The notes: generated by a model from the sequence alone, not told the origin. 64,000 nucleotides of DNA from Bacteroidales bacterium (GCA_017535325.1 JAFXUC010000024.1:1-64000); one strand, 5' to 3'; shown: positions 1 through 9,700, counted from the first letter of the stretch. Program-made: numbers and translations.

Positions 1-188
1 CCTGCAACAAGGTTCAGCAACAGATTTCGCACGACCGCAAGTCCATCATTGACAATATGCAGGACGGCACGTTTCCGCTCAACACGCTATTGCTCACAAT
101 CCACATTTTGCAAGAGAGTCAAGAACTCGTCGGCAACCTTCGCCATCTAATTCGAGGAATGAATAAGTTTGCAGGGGCGGATTTGTAA
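1..188 (+). CDS. C-terminal end of a PhoU-like / Na-Pi cotransporter family protein (partial)
   Basis: An open frame runs in from the left edge and stops with TAA at 186-188, leaving 61 residues. The visible part is helical and contains SHDRKSIIDNM, LLLTIHILQESQELV and LRHLIRGMNKF. I associate this pattern of a long amphipathic helix with repeated ESQEL-type heptads with the PhoU-like tail of Bacteroidetes Na/Pi cotransporters. A complete member of that family lies nearby at 2522-4204. The N-terminal membrane part, which would settle the call, is outside the window. Other helical PhoU-like proteins remain possible. Confidence 0.5.
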   Translation, partial: CNKVQQQISHDRKSIIDNMQDGTFPLNTLLLTIHILQESQELVGNLRHLIRGMNKFAGADL

Positions 189-410
189 TTGTCGTGATTA
201 GAGCAAGGGAAGAAAAGTTTTGCGGATTTTATACCAAGTGATGCGGTTGGATTTTTCGTTGGTAAACGGCGGCATCGACAATGTGGAGAAAAATTTCGAC
301 ACATATTGCGGCAACCGAATGGTAGAATTTGCCCAAAAATACGAGGAATATTATTACAAAGGGTTTGCCGATGACATCAAAAAAGAGCGAATATACGGTA
401 GATATATTAA

Positions 411-450
411 AAAAATAAACGGGTTTTTGAGCCCGTTTATTTTCTTTTTT
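411..450. terminator. Bidirectional rho-independent terminator
   Basis: AAATAAACGGG (413-423) and CCCGTTTATTT (432-442) form an 11-bp stem with an 8-nt loop, followed by T-rich sequence on the + strand and by A/T sequence on the other side. It lies between the + strand gene ending at 188 and the convergent glycogen synthase ending at 459, so it can serve both. Confidence 0.8.
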
Positions 451-458
451 AACCTATC

Positions 459-2285
459 CTATCTTGTCAACACTGCCTCGTATGCGTCGAAATAGTGTTT
501 TGTAAGGTTGCGCCAGTCAAAATGCACGGAATTTTCCTCAACGTTGTTTCTCAAACTGATTCTTTCCCTGCGGTTGAGTTTTACAAACCTTAACATGATG
601 TTCGCCAACTGCTCGGCACTGTCGTTGTAATTAACATTGTTGCGGTTAACCACGTAAATACCCATTTTTTCAGGGTTTTCAAACTCGTCGCTCTTAGCCT
701 TGATGTATGAGCCGAAACCTGCCAAATCTGAGGTGATTGACGGAATACCCGAAGCCATACATTCAAGCGGAGTATAACCCCAAGGCTCGTAATAACTCGG
801 GAAAACGCCCAAATGACAACCCCTTATAAACTGCGTGTAATCCATGTGGAAAAGCGGTGATGCTGAGTTGATAAATTCAGGGTGGTAAACTACTTTCACC
901 TTGTCTTCCGCACCGTTGACCAAATTGCTCATTCTAAGGAAGTTAAGCACGGGGTCTGCTCCGTCGTTTACCAAATTGTGAGTTACGACATACGGCAGAT
1001 TGTTGTGCTGCCATGCTTTTACGTTGCGGCGGAGGTTCATTTCCAAGGTCTCTGACATCATGCTCTTTAAGTCCGGAATGTTGAACTGTCCGTGGTTACT
1101 CGTTATGTATTCGTAAAGTTTTTTGCCCAAATCGCGCTCTATTTCCTGAGTGTTGCGCTGAATTTCCTCCATAAGATTTCTTGACCTTAAAACCTCGGCG
1201 TTAATCGAGTGGTATGGCTGAGGAGTGATAAGGAAGAAAATAACCGTCGCGTCAATGTTCTCGCGTTTCATCTTGTAGTTGAGACGCGCCAAAGCCTCCA
1301 ACGTCAGGTCAAAACCTTTGTTCTGATATTCAAACCTGCCCGAAGAGACAAAATACATCGTCTTGTCCAAGTCAAACGAATACGACTGGAAGAAATGTCC
1401 GCGGACAAACTCGTTGATTTTTGCCTTGTATTGGAAGTGCATGTTCTGGAACTCGTGCAAGGCCTCAAACCTTTCGATGTTCAAGCCGTTAGGCAGAATA
1501 AAATCGGGTTCCCTGCCCAAAAGGTGTATACATTCCTGAGCGGTGATGTCGCTGACCGTTGTGAAAACGTGCGAACCGTGAGCCGCAGCCCTTTCCAACT
1601 GTACAGTCGGGAAAATATTGAAATGTTTAGCCTCGTTTTCCCAGTTGTAGAAAGGCAGGTTGTTGTAGAAATTATGGTCGTTCATCGCCAAATAGCGGCC
1701 TAACATCGTGGCGTGTGTCGTGAAGACGGTTTTGATCGGAAGGTTTTCCCTTCTGATGTCCATAATCGGCATACCCGCCATCCACTCGTGAAAATGCGCG
1801 ATGATACTCGTGTTTTGAAGGTCGGTATTGTTGATAAGCGTCCTGAAAAATTCCGTAGCCGAATATCCGAAGGCAAGAACCTCGTCCATAAGTTGCTCGT
1901 CATGAACCTGAATGTAATGGTCAGCCCAAAGTTTGTACTTAATGTCGCCCAAGCGGTTGAAAACTGAGAACGGATTGAAAAGCACAACTCTCGGTTTTCC
2001 GGTGATGAGCCAGCGTCCGTAACGCACGTCAAAACCGTTTTCCCTCATTTTGTGAACGGCAAAACCTATCGAATCCGTCAAATCCTCAATCGGCTCAAAA
2101 TCCGATGCAGCCTTCTCGTCAAAATAGGGACCCAACAAAACGTAATTATCTTTGTTCCATTTGTTTACAATCGCCGGAACTTTTGAGCGTATAACGGTGT
2201 AAATACCGCCGACCTTGTTACAAACCTCCCATGCACATTCAAAAAGGAGTGTCTGCCTGAAAAGTTCTTTATTGTCTCTTGCCAT
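459..2285 (-). CDS. Glycogen synthase, GT3 (eukaryotic-like) family
   Basis: A 608-residue glycosyltransferase of the GT-B fold, closest in pattern to the GT3 glycogen synthases shared by eukaryotes and Bacteroidetes rather than to bacterial GlgA. The N-terminal sugar-nucleotide loop KVGGIYTVI starts at residue 24. The C-terminal catalytic motif is YYEPWGYTPLECMASG with the E-x7-E pair at E500 and E508. It adds glucose from a nucleotide sugar to glycogen in the cytoplasm. The start MARDNKELF is the first in-frame ATG and lies just downstream of a good promoter. It is probably monocistronic, ending at the terminator at 411-450. The family assignment is strong; the sugar-nucleotide donor cannot be read from the sequence. 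Confidence 0.93.
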   Translation of the reverse strand: MARDNKELFRQTLLFECAWEVCNKVGGIYTVIRSKVPAIVNKWNKDNYVLLGPYFDEKAASDFEPIEDLTDSIGFAVHKMRENGFDVRYGRWLITGKPRVVLFNPFSVFNRLGDIKYKLWADHYIQVHDEQLMDEVLAFGYSATEFFRTLINNTDLQNTSIIAHFHEWMAGMPIMDIRRENLPIKTVFTTHATMLGRYLAMNDHNFYNNLPFYNWENEAKHFNIFPTVQLERAAAHGSHVFTTVSDITAQECIHLLGREPDFILPNGLNIERFEALHEFQNMHFQYKAKINEFVRGHFFQSYSFDLDKTMYFVSSGRFEYQNKGFDLTLEALARLNYKMKRENIDATVIFFLITPQPYHSINAEVLRSRNLMEEIQRNTQEIERDLGKKLYEYITSNHGQFNIPDLKSMMSETLEMNLRRNVKAWQHNNLPYVVTHNLVNDGADPVLNFLRMSNLVNGAEDKVKVVYHPEFINSASPLFHMDYTQFIRGCHLGVFPSYYEPWGYTPLECMASGIPSITSDLAGFGSYIKAKSDEFENPEKMGIYVVNRNNVNYNDSAEQLANIMLRFVKLNRRERISLRNNVEENSVHFDWRNLTKHYFDAYEAVLTR

Positions 2286-2346
2286 ACTTATATATATGTA
2301 ATTTTTTTAATTTTTTGCGTTAATAAAAATAATTTTACAGTTACGC

Positions 2347-2377
2347 CAAAATTATTTAATTTTAAATTAACTTCAAA
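2347..2377 (-). promoter_or_regulatory. Bacteroidetes-type promoter for glycogen synthase
   Basis: On the minus strand TTTG (2374-2377) is followed after 19 bp by TAATTTTG (2347-2354), an exact match to the TTTG / TAnnTTTG consensus. The rest of the 2286-2521 gap is AT-rich and shows no gene. Confidence 0.6.
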
Positions 2378-2521
2378 ATTTTTTGTTAAAAAACACCGTT
2401 TTTTATATATTTTTTTAACATATATATCTTTATGGTTATCAAAAAGTTATCTTTTTAAAAAAGTTTTTTTGCTAAAAAACAATAAAAAAATTTTCAAAAT
2501 CACATCAGTTTTTATCCGTTT

Positions 2522-4204
2522 TTATTTCGTCTCTGCGGTGATAACAGACTTTTTGAACGAATAAGCGATAGTTGAAATCACCGAGGCTATCTCAGCCAAA
2601 TCGTCAATCAGACCGATATGAATCTCATGCGTTGCGCGGGTGTCGGGGCGGTCGTCCCAAAGCCGTTTCAAATGCGAAATCCTGAGTTTTTCGCTGTCAG
2701 CCTTTGTTTCCTCGGTCTCGGAATATACCCTTGTAACAAAGTCGTAATCCCGCCTTTCAATCGCAAAAATCAAATCTTTAAAATGATTGGAAATCTCTCT
2801 GTAATAATAAGTTATCTCATTCATTCCGTCAAGGGAAAACGTACTCGAAAGCCTTGACAACTGATTGTATGCCGGCACAAAACTTCTATGGACAATATCG
2901 CTGATACGTTTTACTTGCTCCAAAATCGACAAAAGTGCAAAAATTTCGTGCGTTACGGCATCGCTTGTATCGTTTCTGCCTATCATCGAAAGATATTTGC
3001 GTATTTCAGTTTCTATGTAGTCAAGTTTTTTCTGTTTGATTGCCAAATCGTCGATAACTTTCTGATTCTGCTTTTTTATCGCCGGACTGTCAGGGTCGTA
3101 ACTGATAAACGCACTTATTGCGTTGTCAAAAATACGCGAAGTAAGTTTTATAATCGTCGCGGTCTCCGAAATCGAAAGTTCCAACGCCGACTGTGGCATA
3201 CTCAAAACGTTGAAATCAATATATCTTAAATGCGGAATATCGTCGCCGTCAACTTTTTCGGGAATTATTTTTTCAATCACTTTGACAAAGAAATTGGAAA
3301 AAACAAGCAGAAACAACGCCACCGAAGTATAAAAAAACGTGTGCGTGTTGGCAATCTGACGCTCCGGCGAAATCTCAAACTCAGCGGAAAACCATTCCAA
3401 AAAGTCTACCGCTAATGGCGTAAAAGCGATAAAAACCAACGCTCCCGCCACTTTGGTCAAAACGTGAGCCATCATCACCCGTTTGCTCTTTACCGAAGTT
3501 CCGATTGACACTATTATAATAAGCAGACACGTGCCGACCGACGAGCCGACCAAAAGCGGATAAGCCTGCGAAATTCCCATCAGACCCTGTTGCGCAAAAA
3601 CCACCAAAATACCCGTAAACATACCCGTACTCTGCATAATGCAGGTGGCTAAAATTCCGACGCAAAAGCCGATAAAAGGCGTTTCTGCCGAGGCAATCAT
3701 GTCCGTAAAAGCGGGATAGTCTTTTAAAACCGAAACCGCTTTTCCCAAAAACTGCATGCCGAAAAACACAAGACCGAAACCAAAAATCACGTTTCCGCCG
3801 TCCCTTAAACGGTCGTTTGCCTTGAACTGTTTCATAAAAAAGCCCAAAATCACCGGCAAAATAGCGTAACCCGCTATGTCAAAAGCAATTACCTGCGCCG
3901 TAACGGTTGAGCCGATATTCGCGCCGATTATAACGGGGACGGTCTCTGCAAACTGCATTATGCCCGTCTCCACAAAACTCATCAACATCACCGTAGTTGC
4001 GCCGGTACTTTGTGTTATGGCCGTAACGATAACGCCCGTCAAAGCCGACGAGCAGCGGTTTTTATTGAGTTTGGTCATTATAATCCTGATGCTGTCGCCA
4101 AGACTGCTTTTTAGACCGGCACTCATTAGGTCCATTCCGTAAAGGAAAAACACCAAACCGCCGACAATTCCGCTAATCAACGAAAACCAGTCAATATTAA
4201 CCAT
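2522..4204 (-). CDS. Na/Pi cotransporter family protein with PhoU-like tail
   Basis: A 560-residue inner-membrane protein. It has two inverted-repeat halves typical of NaPi-II transporters: the first contains FFLYGMDLMSAGLK and the QSTGATTVML motif (about residues 65-75), the second contains MQSTGMFTGILVVF (about residues 190-203). About eight hydrophobic segments precede residue 320. From about 345 to 540 the protein is soluble and helical, matching a fused PhoU-like regulatory domain. The family imports or exports phosphate with sodium. The start codon lies 5 nt downstream of the histidine kinase stop at 4210, so the two are probably co-transcribed, kinase first. Confidence 0.9.
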   Translation of the reverse strand: MVNIDWFSLISGIVGGLVFFLYGMDLMSAGLKSSLGDSIRIIMTKLNKNRCSSALTGVIVTAITQSTGATTVMLMSFVETGIMQFAETVPVIIGANIGSTVTAQVIAFDIAGYAILPVILGFFMKQFKANDRLRDGGNVIFGFGLVFFGMQFLGKAVSVLKDYPAFTDMIASAETPFIGFCVGILATCIMQSTGMFTGILVVFAQQGLMGISQAYPLLVGSSVGTCLLIIIVSIGTSVKSKRVMMAHVLTKVAGALVFIAFTPLAVDFLEWFSAEFEISPERQIANTHTFFYTSVALFLLVFSNFFVKVIEKIIPEKVDGDDIPHLRYIDFNVLSMPQSALELSISETATIIKLTSRIFDNAISAFISYDPDSPAIKKQNQKVIDDLAIKQKKLDYIETEIRKYLSMIGRNDTSDAVTHEIFALLSILEQVKRISDIVHRSFVPAYNQLSRLSSTFSLDGMNEITYYYREISNHFKDLIFAIERRDYDFVTRVYSETEETKADSEKLRISHLKRLWDDRPDTRATHEIHIGLIDDLAEIASVISTIAYSFKKSVITAETK

Positions 4205-4209
4205 AATAT

Positions 4210-6147
4210 CTATTTGAGAGTTTCTTCAACGGGATTCAAAATTTTTGCCATTTTTTTGTAAAGTATGTTTTTGTCAATCGGTTTTGAAATGTAGTCCACG
4301 CAGCCGAGACTGAGTATCCGTTTCTTTTCTTCCGAATACGAAAACGCCGTCTGCGCTATAATCGGGACTTTCGGGTCTATTTCCAAAATCTTTTTCACCG
4401 CTTCAAAACCGTCCATCTCCGGCATTTGTATATCCATGAGAATCAGCGAAATATCTTTGTTTAAGATAAACAGGTCAACACATTCCCTGCCGTTTTTTGC
4501 CCAAAGAACTTTCACGTGGGTTTTTTCGAGAATTTTTGCCAACAGAATGTAGTTTATCTGCGCGTCTTCGGCGATGATTATTTTTTTTCCGGTAAAATCG
4601 TATTCGCCGCTTTTTACGGGAAGTTCGTTTTGGGGCTTGCCGGCACTGTTTCCGATTGGCAGTTTTACAAGAAATTCCGTCCCGACTCCGGGTTCCGAAT
4701 TAACGGATATGACACCGCCCATAAGTTCCACCAAATGCTTTGAAATCGTAAGTCCGAGTCCAGAGCCTTTGTTGGCATTTTTAACGTCGAGTTGCGTCAT
4801 GCGGTTAAAAATTTTTGACAGGTTTTCTTTCGGGATACCGATTCCTGAGTCCGAAACCTTCAAAACCAAAAAGCCGTTTTCGATTATGTACTGATATTTT
4901 ATAAAGCCTTTTTCTGTAAACTTGAAAGCGTTGTTCAAAAGGTTAAGCATCACCTGCAAAACCCTCTGATAATCACCGTTTACGATAACCTCGCCGTCAG
5001 GCTGTTGAAGCGAGGAGACAACCTGAATGTCAGGCTTGTTGTAATCGTTTTTGTAAATCGAGCAATAAGCGTCCAACTGCTCAAAAAGCGCGTTGATATT
5101 AAAATCGTCTCTGTGAATAACGATTTTGTCGTGGTTCAGTTTGTTGAAATCCGTAAAATCGTTGACAATATTCAAAAGCGAGGAGCAACTCTGCCTGATG
5201 TATTTCAGATACTGGTTTCTCTCGTAAGCAGAAATGTTTTCGTCGGCGATTATGTTGGAAAAGCCGATAATTGCATTAAGCGGACTTCTAAACTCGTGAG
5301 AAATGTTTGCGGCAATTTCATCGGCGCTGACGTTTTGTTTGTCGGATTGCCTCATCAACTTGAAAACGATACAATAGCCTCTGGAATACTGGCGGAACTT
5401 AACATCAAAAAACGAAACCAAAAACTTTAACTTTTTGCCGTCTTTTTTCGTCAACTCCAACTGCAAATCCTTGACGATGAGATTGGAAGACGTACTTTTT
5501 TGAAGACCGTCCAACACGTCGAGAAAATCCTCCAAAGGTGTTACTTCGCAAATATTTTCAAAACGTTTTTCCAAAAATTCCGTTCTGTCGTACCCCAAAT
5601 AATTTGCGACTTTGCGGCTGATGTTCTTTACCTTGCCGTATATGTCCAAAAACGCTATAAAGTCATGCTGTTTGGTAAGAATATGCTCGTAATCGCTTCT
5701 GTATTTTCTCCAAAGACACAGAGTAAGAGGCATCAGCGTATCGCGTTTTATCTCCGAAAACTCCTCGTGGACGGTTGCAAAAATGCCGTTTGACTCAAAA
5801 ATCTTGATTCTTACGATTCTGCATTTTACGGTTTTTATGCTGCCGTCGGGCATAACTATGTCAAAATAAAACTCCTGTTTGTCGGTAAAGCCTTTTAAAA
5901 CAGAAATATAAGATCTGAGGACGCTGACTCTGAAAGCGGGCGCAATAGCCCCTACAAGGTCTGATTCGATGTCCTTGTAAGTCCGTTTTGCGATTCTCCG
6001 CATTTCGTTGTTTATATGCAAAAGCGTTTTGTTGTATATGATAACTATGCCGGTATCAATGCCTTGTACAATCTGGTTGAGAATATAGTAGTTCTCAATC
6101 ATTTTGTTCTTTATAGAAACGCCTTTGTTGGTGATGGAGGTGTACAT
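4210..6147 (-). CDS. Hybrid sensor histidine kinase / response regulator
   Basis: 645 residues without membrane segments, so probably cytoplasmic. Two PAS-like regions cover about 25-130 and 150-265. The HisKA H-box ISHEFRSPLNAIIGF places the phosphorylated histidine at H284. The ATPase domain has NNAFKFTEKGF (N box), DSGIGIPKEN (G1) and GSGLGLTISKHLVELMGG (G2). A REC domain begins near residue 521 with the acidic pocket ED, phosphoacceptor D572 in MDIQMPEMDG and the conserved lysine in SKPID. It lacks a DNA-binding output, so the signal must leave by phosphotransfer or protein contact. It is followed after 5 nt by the Na/Pi cotransporter, suggesting linked expression; the signal sensed is unknown. 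Confidence 0.9.
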   Translation of the reverse strand: MYTSITNKGVSIKNKMIENYYILNQIVQGIDTGIVIIYNKTLLHINNEMRRIAKRTYKDIESDLVGAIAPAFRVSVLRSYISVLKGFTDKQEFYFDIVMPDGSIKTVKCRIVRIKIFESNGIFATVHEEFSEIKRDTLMPLTLCLWRKYRSDYEHILTKQHDFIAFLDIYGKVKNISRKVANYLGYDRTEFLEKRFENICEVTPLEDFLDVLDGLQKSTSSNLIVKDLQLELTKKDGKKLKFLVSFFDVKFRQYSRGYCIVFKLMRQSDKQNVSADEIAANISHEFRSPLNAIIGFSNIIADENISAYERNQYLKYIRQSCSSLLNIVNDFTDFNKLNHDKIVIHRDDFNINALFEQLDAYCSIYKNDYNKPDIQVVSSLQQPDGEVIVNGDYQRVLQVMLNLLNNAFKFTEKGFIKYQYIIENGFLVLKVSDSGIGIPKENLSKIFNRMTQLDVKNANKGSGLGLTISKHLVELMGGVISVNSEPGVGTEFLVKLPIGNSAGKPQNELPVKSGEYDFTGKKIIIAEDAQINYILLAKILEKTHVKVLWAKNGRECVDLFILNKDISLILMDIQMPEMDGFEAVKKILEIDPKVPIIAQTAFSYSEEKKRILSLGCVDYISKPIDKNILYKKMAKILNPVEETLK

Positions 6148-6269
6148 AATTTCGCTAAATTTTCAGAGCGTAAATTTAGTAAAAAATTGTAACTTTTATA
6201 TAAAGAAAGCGACTTTTAGAAAATTTTTTTTTATTCCTGACGTTATTACTTTAAAATTATAATCAAAAA

Positions 6270-6887
6270 ATGAAAAATATTTTTAAACTTTTTTTTGTTT
6301 TAAGTCTTTTAACTGTGTTTTGCAGCCCGCTGAAAGCGCAGCAAAACATCAGTTTGGTGTTAACAGGGCCGGGCTTGGACTTCGGCGACAGAGAAAATTC
6401 GGCAATTTACAAGACTATGCCGGGCGAAGACAAAATGCTTTTGATGGAGCCGGGAATAAGATTCGGCGCAGAGGTTTACGGCAATCCCGCCACGAGTTTC
6501 AAATTTGCGCAGTCGGTAAGATACGACAGCATGCACAAACTTGCTTTCAGCACGCAGATAATGATAAGGCTGAGGCTTTTCAAGGTTTATAAACATTCCA
6601 TGAATTTCGGTTTCGGACCGTCGGTTTTTTACCGTCAGACATGGTCGGAAATTGACGGCTACACTGACGAAAAACTTTACGAGCAGAAAACAAACGGCAA
6701 GTTTCAAACCCGTATCAACTGGGTAAGCGCGGAATTGGAGTATAATTATGAAATTTCAAAACTCGACGATTTTTCTTTTTCGATAATCCACTTAAATCCC
6801 GAAGCAATGGGTTTTGCCTTTGGCATAAAGCACTGGTTTACACGCAAAAGCAGTCATTGCAACACGTGTCCGAGTTTCAGGAATTAG
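6270..6887 (+). CDS. Exported protein, probable outer-membrane beta-barrel
   Basis: 205 residues with a clear signal peptide (MKNIFKLFFVLSLLTVFCSPLKAQ, cleavage after KAQ). The mature part alternates aromatic and polar residues in short strands (FKFAQSVRYDS, MNFGFGPSVFYRQTW, AELEYNY), as in small outer-membrane beta-barrels of Bacteroidetes. No enzyme motif is visible. It is transcribed divergently from the histidine kinase with 122 bp between them. Its stop codon overlaps the stop of the nitroreductase remnant on the other strand (6884-6887). Function unknown. Confidence 0.75.
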   Translation: MKNIFKLFFVLSLLTVFCSPLKAQQNISLVLTGPGLDFGDRENSAIYKTMPGEDKMLLMEPGIRFGAEVYGNPATSFKFAQSVRYDSMHKLAFSTQIMIRLRLFKVYKHSMNFGFGPSVFYRQTWSEIDGYTDEKLYEQKTNGKFQTRINWVSAELEYNYEISKLDDFSFSIIHLNPEAMGFAFGIKHWFTRKSSHCNTCPSFRN

Positions 6888-7069
6888 TTTTCCCAAAATT
6901 TTATTTCTTCTCTCGGTGCAAAATATTTCGGTGCTTTGCCGCTGTAACCCAATCTTATAACTACTGACGGACAGAAAGTAGTACCGAGTTCTTTTTGAAG
7001 ACTTTTTGAAATTTCGGGGATTTCGCACGGCTGGTTGCTGAAACTGTACGAAATTCCCGATTTTGTGAG
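6884..7069 (-). pseudogene. C-terminal remnant of a nitroreductase family gene
   Basis: The minus strand encodes about 61 residues ending in VVIRLGYSGKAPKYFAPR and a short EEIKFWEN tail, preceded by a stop codon at 7097-7099. The RLGYS...P.F.PR pattern is the C-terminal signature of nitroreductase-like flavoproteins. The upstream FMN-binding part of about 120-150 residues is missing: 5' of the remnant there is only AT-rich sequence and then the restriction-modification genes. No ATG opens the remaining frame. I interpret this as a gene truncated when the restriction-modification module arrived. This is an inference; the remnant itself is directly readable. Confidence 0.6.
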
Positions 7070-7171
7070 ATACTTTTTTTTAACGGCAAAAATATGTTAC
7101 TTATCAGTAAAAAACAAATTTTTTTGTGAAAGATTTTTTTATTTTTTCGATGTCCGCAAATATTTTTTTTA

Positions 7172-7179
7172 TAAATTTG
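7172..7179 (+). promoter_or_regulatory. -7 box of the restriction endonuclease promoter
   Basis: TAAATTTG matches the TAnnTTTG consensus and lies 25 nt before the ATG at 7205. No good -33 box is seen at the usual distance. Confidence 0.4.
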
Positions 7180-7204
7180 TAACCAGATTATTTTGTCGAA
7201 GGTT

Positions 7205-8155
7205 ATGAAAAAATATTACATAAATAAAAATAACGTAGAACAATGGAAATGCGACATACAGAAATCAGTAATGTTTTACAACAACTGGTTTCTGGATTTT
7301 GCCCCCGCAACATACATAAAAGCAAGGGAGGAGGCAATATACAAGGTTGAAAACGCTTTTCAGAAGACAGAATGTTTAAATGAAGTTTCGGCAGAGGTAT
7401 TAAAAACCGCACCGGAAATTATTTCCATTCTCAGAATGTCTGCAACACCGCCGCTTGCGCGTGAAAGACTCGCCGGTCTTGCCGGAGTTTCAAAAACGCT
7501 AATCAATGCTTTGGAAAGCGGCCGTGTTCCTAAACAAACTGATGAAGATTCCCTTGTCCGCGTTATTGATGTAATTACAAAACTTTTTGACCGTGATATT
7601 ATGCCTTGGCTGGAACGCCGGTCTTATCCGCACGAAATGGACAGGCTGCTGGCTGAACACGTCATTGGTGACAGAGTCTGCGGCTCATTATCAGATCCTC
7701 TGATACGCAACGAGCAGGAACGCCGTCAACTTGAAACGATAAAAAACTACCTCACTGGAAAAGGCTATAAATTTGTCGAATCAAAATATATTGCCGGCTT
7801 TAAAACGTTGAAACCGGGGTGTTTTTCATTCCGGCTGAACGTACCCGTAAACGTCGGCAGCAGCAAAGTCAATCTGCCGGCTGATGTTGTTGTGATGCGC
7901 GAAAATGCCTCCGATGGCGATTTTCCAGTATTAATTGAATGTAAGTCTGCCGGTGATTTTACCAACACCAACAAAAGACGCAAGGAAGAAGCAGCAAAAA
8001 TAGAACAACTAAGAAGTACTTACGGGAAAGATATAGAATTTATTCTTTTCTTGTGTGGCTATTTCGACAGCGGCTATCTTGGCTACGAAGCCGCAGAAGG
8101 GATAGACTGGGTGTGGGAGCACCGTATTGAGGATTTTGAAAAGGCCAATATTTGA
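7205..8155 (+). CDS. XamI-like type II restriction endonuclease
   Basis: 316 residues from the ATG at 7205 (an upstream in-frame TTG at 7193 is less likely). The N-terminal segment NKNNVEQWKCDIQKSV...YNNWFLDFAPATY is the pattern I recognise from XamI-family restriction endonucleases. The C-terminal third carries a PD-(D/E)XK-like site: D227 in LPADVVV, then E245 and K247 in PVLIECKS. The family cleaves duplex DNA at an unmethylated site; XamI itself is a SalI isoschizomer (GTCGAC), but the specificity of this homologue cannot be deduced. The stop overlaps the region just before the methyltransferase start, so the two are translated from one message. Codon choice is more AT-rich than in neighbouring housekeeping genes. 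Confidence 0.85.
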   Translation: MKKYYINKNNVEQWKCDIQKSVMFYNNWFLDFAPATYIKAREEAIYKVENAFQKTECLNEVSAEVLKTAPEIISILRMSATPPLARERLAGLAGVSKTLINALESGRVPKQTDEDSLVRVIDVITKLFDRDIMPWLERRSYPHEMDRLLAEHVIGDRVCGSLSDPLIRNEQERRQLETIKNYLTGKGYKFVESKYIAGFKTLKPGCFSFRLNVPVNVGSSKVNLPADVVVMRENASDGDFPVLIECKSAGDFTNTNKRRKEEAAKIEQLRSTYGKDIEFILFLCGYFDSGYLGYEAAEGIDWVWEHRIEDFEKANI

Positions 8156-8160
8156 AAAAC

Positions 8161-9678
8161 ATGAATGACAAGGAAATAATAAGACAGCAAATGCAGGCTA
8201 CGCTTGATGCGCAAAAAACGCAAAAAGCCCGCAATATAATGGGACAGTTTTCCACACCGTACCCGCTTGCGCTTGACATTATGCAATATATGAAGAATGT
8301 CATCGGTAAAGACGGCGTTTCGTTCATAGAACCGTCTATTGGGACAGGTGTGTTTTATTCTGCATATACGGAAGTATTTTCAGGAGGAAAAGAAATTCTC
8401 GGTTTTGAAATTGATCCGCATTATTTTAATCCGTCAAAGGAGTTTTGGAAAGGCACCCGGCTTCAATTACGGCAAGGGGACTTCCTTACACAAACGCCAG
8501 ACTATGAATATGACATGCTTGTAACAAATCCGCCGTATGTGCGGCATCACCATATTGATGTTGAAACAAAAAAAAGACTGCAAGCCGATGTACAGAAAAA
8601 GACCGGAATCAGGGTCTCAGGTCTTGCGGGACTTTATTGCTATTTTATGCTGCTCTCGTCTGCTTGGCTCAAAAAAGACGGACTTTCATGTTGGATAGTG
8701 CCGTGTGAGTTTATGGATGTCAATTATGGTGAAGCCGTAAAAAAGTATTTGACAGATAATGTTCAACTGTTGCATATACACCGGTTCAACGACAATGAGC
8801 CTCAGTTCAAAGATGCGCTTGTAAGTTCGTGTATTGTTGTTTTTCGCAACGAACCGTCCAACAAGGACGAAATAATTAAGTTTTCCTTGGGTGGAAGCAT
8901 CAACTCGCCTGAGAATGTAAAATTTTTCACAACACGTCAGTTAAAACCGGATACAAAATGGACAAATTTGTTCACCGGTTCAGCATTGACGGAATCTGCA
9001 AAAGCCACAATCGGAGATTTCTTTTATGTCAAGCGCGGTATTGCGACCGGAGACAATAGTTTTTTTATCATAGATCAGAATACAATTGACCGTTATGAAA
9101 TTCCGCAATTATTTTTACGCCCGATACTTCCGGGGCCCCGCTATATAAAAGGCGACTGCATCGGCAGTGAAAACGGACTTCCTGATGTGGATCGGCGGTT
9201 GTTTTTGTTCAGTTGTAATCTGCCGGAAAATATTATAAAAGAACAATTTCCAAAAGTATGGCTGTATATTCTTTCCGGCTATGAACGCGGAGTACAGAAC
9301 AGTTATATATGCAGCCACCGCAAGCCGTGGTATTCTTGTGAGGAGCGCGAACCTGCCGCTATAATCGTGCCTTATATGGGACGGGCAGAAAGCAGCCGCA
9401 AAATGTTCCGTTTTATCCTCAATACATCAAACGCAATAACTACCAATGTATATCTGATGCTTTATCCCAAGCCAGAATACGCTCATTATATGAAACAGGA
9501 AGCAACATTAAAAAAAGTATGGCATAACCTAAATACAATTTCCTCCAACGAACTTGTCTGCAAAGGACGTTTTTACGGCGGCGGTCTCCGTAAAATGGAA
9601 CCCAACGAATTAAAGCAGACTCCTGCCGGAAATATCGGAGATATTTTGACTGGGAAAGCGCAACTATCTTTATTTTAA
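8161..9678 (+). CDS. N6-adenine DNA methyltransferase of the XamI-like system
   Basis: 505 residues from ATG 8161; a TTG at 8152 overlapping the endonuclease stop is an alternative start. Motifs in order are GQFSTP (about 28-33), the S-adenosylmethionine loop EPSIGTGVF (57-65), an acidic residue in GFEIDPHYF, and the catalytic NPPY (123-126), which is diagnostic of N6-adenine methylases of the Eco57I/gamma type. The C-terminal half is a target-recognition region. It protects host DNA from the endonuclease encoded 5 nt upstream. Only the order R then M is a little unusual, because many systems express M first. Confidence 0.9.
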   Translation: MNDKEIIRQQMQATLDAQKTQKARNIMGQFSTPYPLALDIMQYMKNVIGKDGVSFIEPSIGTGVFYSAYTEVFSGGKEILGFEIDPHYFNPSKEFWKGTRLQLRQGDFLTQTPDYEYDMLVTNPPYVRHHHIDVETKKRLQADVQKKTGIRVSGLAGLYCYFMLLSSAWLKKDGLSCWIVPCEFMDVNYGEAVKKYLTDNVQLLHIHRFNDNEPQFKDALVSSCIVVFRNEPSNKDEIIKFSLGGSINSPENVKFFTTRQLKPDTKWTNLFTGSALTESAKATIGDFFYVKRGIATGDNSFFIIDQNTIDRYEIPQLFLRPILPGPRYIKGDCIGSENGLPDVDRRLFLFSCNLPENIIKEQFPKVWLYILSGYERGVQNSYICSHRKPWYSCEEREPAAIIVPYMGRAESSRKMFRFILNTSNAITTNVYLMLYPKPEYAHYMKQEATLKKVWHNLNTISSNELVCKGRFYGGGLRKMEPNELKQTPAGNIGDILTGKAQLSLF

Positions 9679-9700
9679 TTTTGGAAAACCGATTTGCACC

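Noticed and set aside
220..495. A 91-residue + strand reading frame
   Set aside because: It crosses the strong terminator at 411-450 and overlaps the end of the glycogen synthase gene on the other strand. Its C-terminal part is the reverse of the terminator arm. No family recognised.
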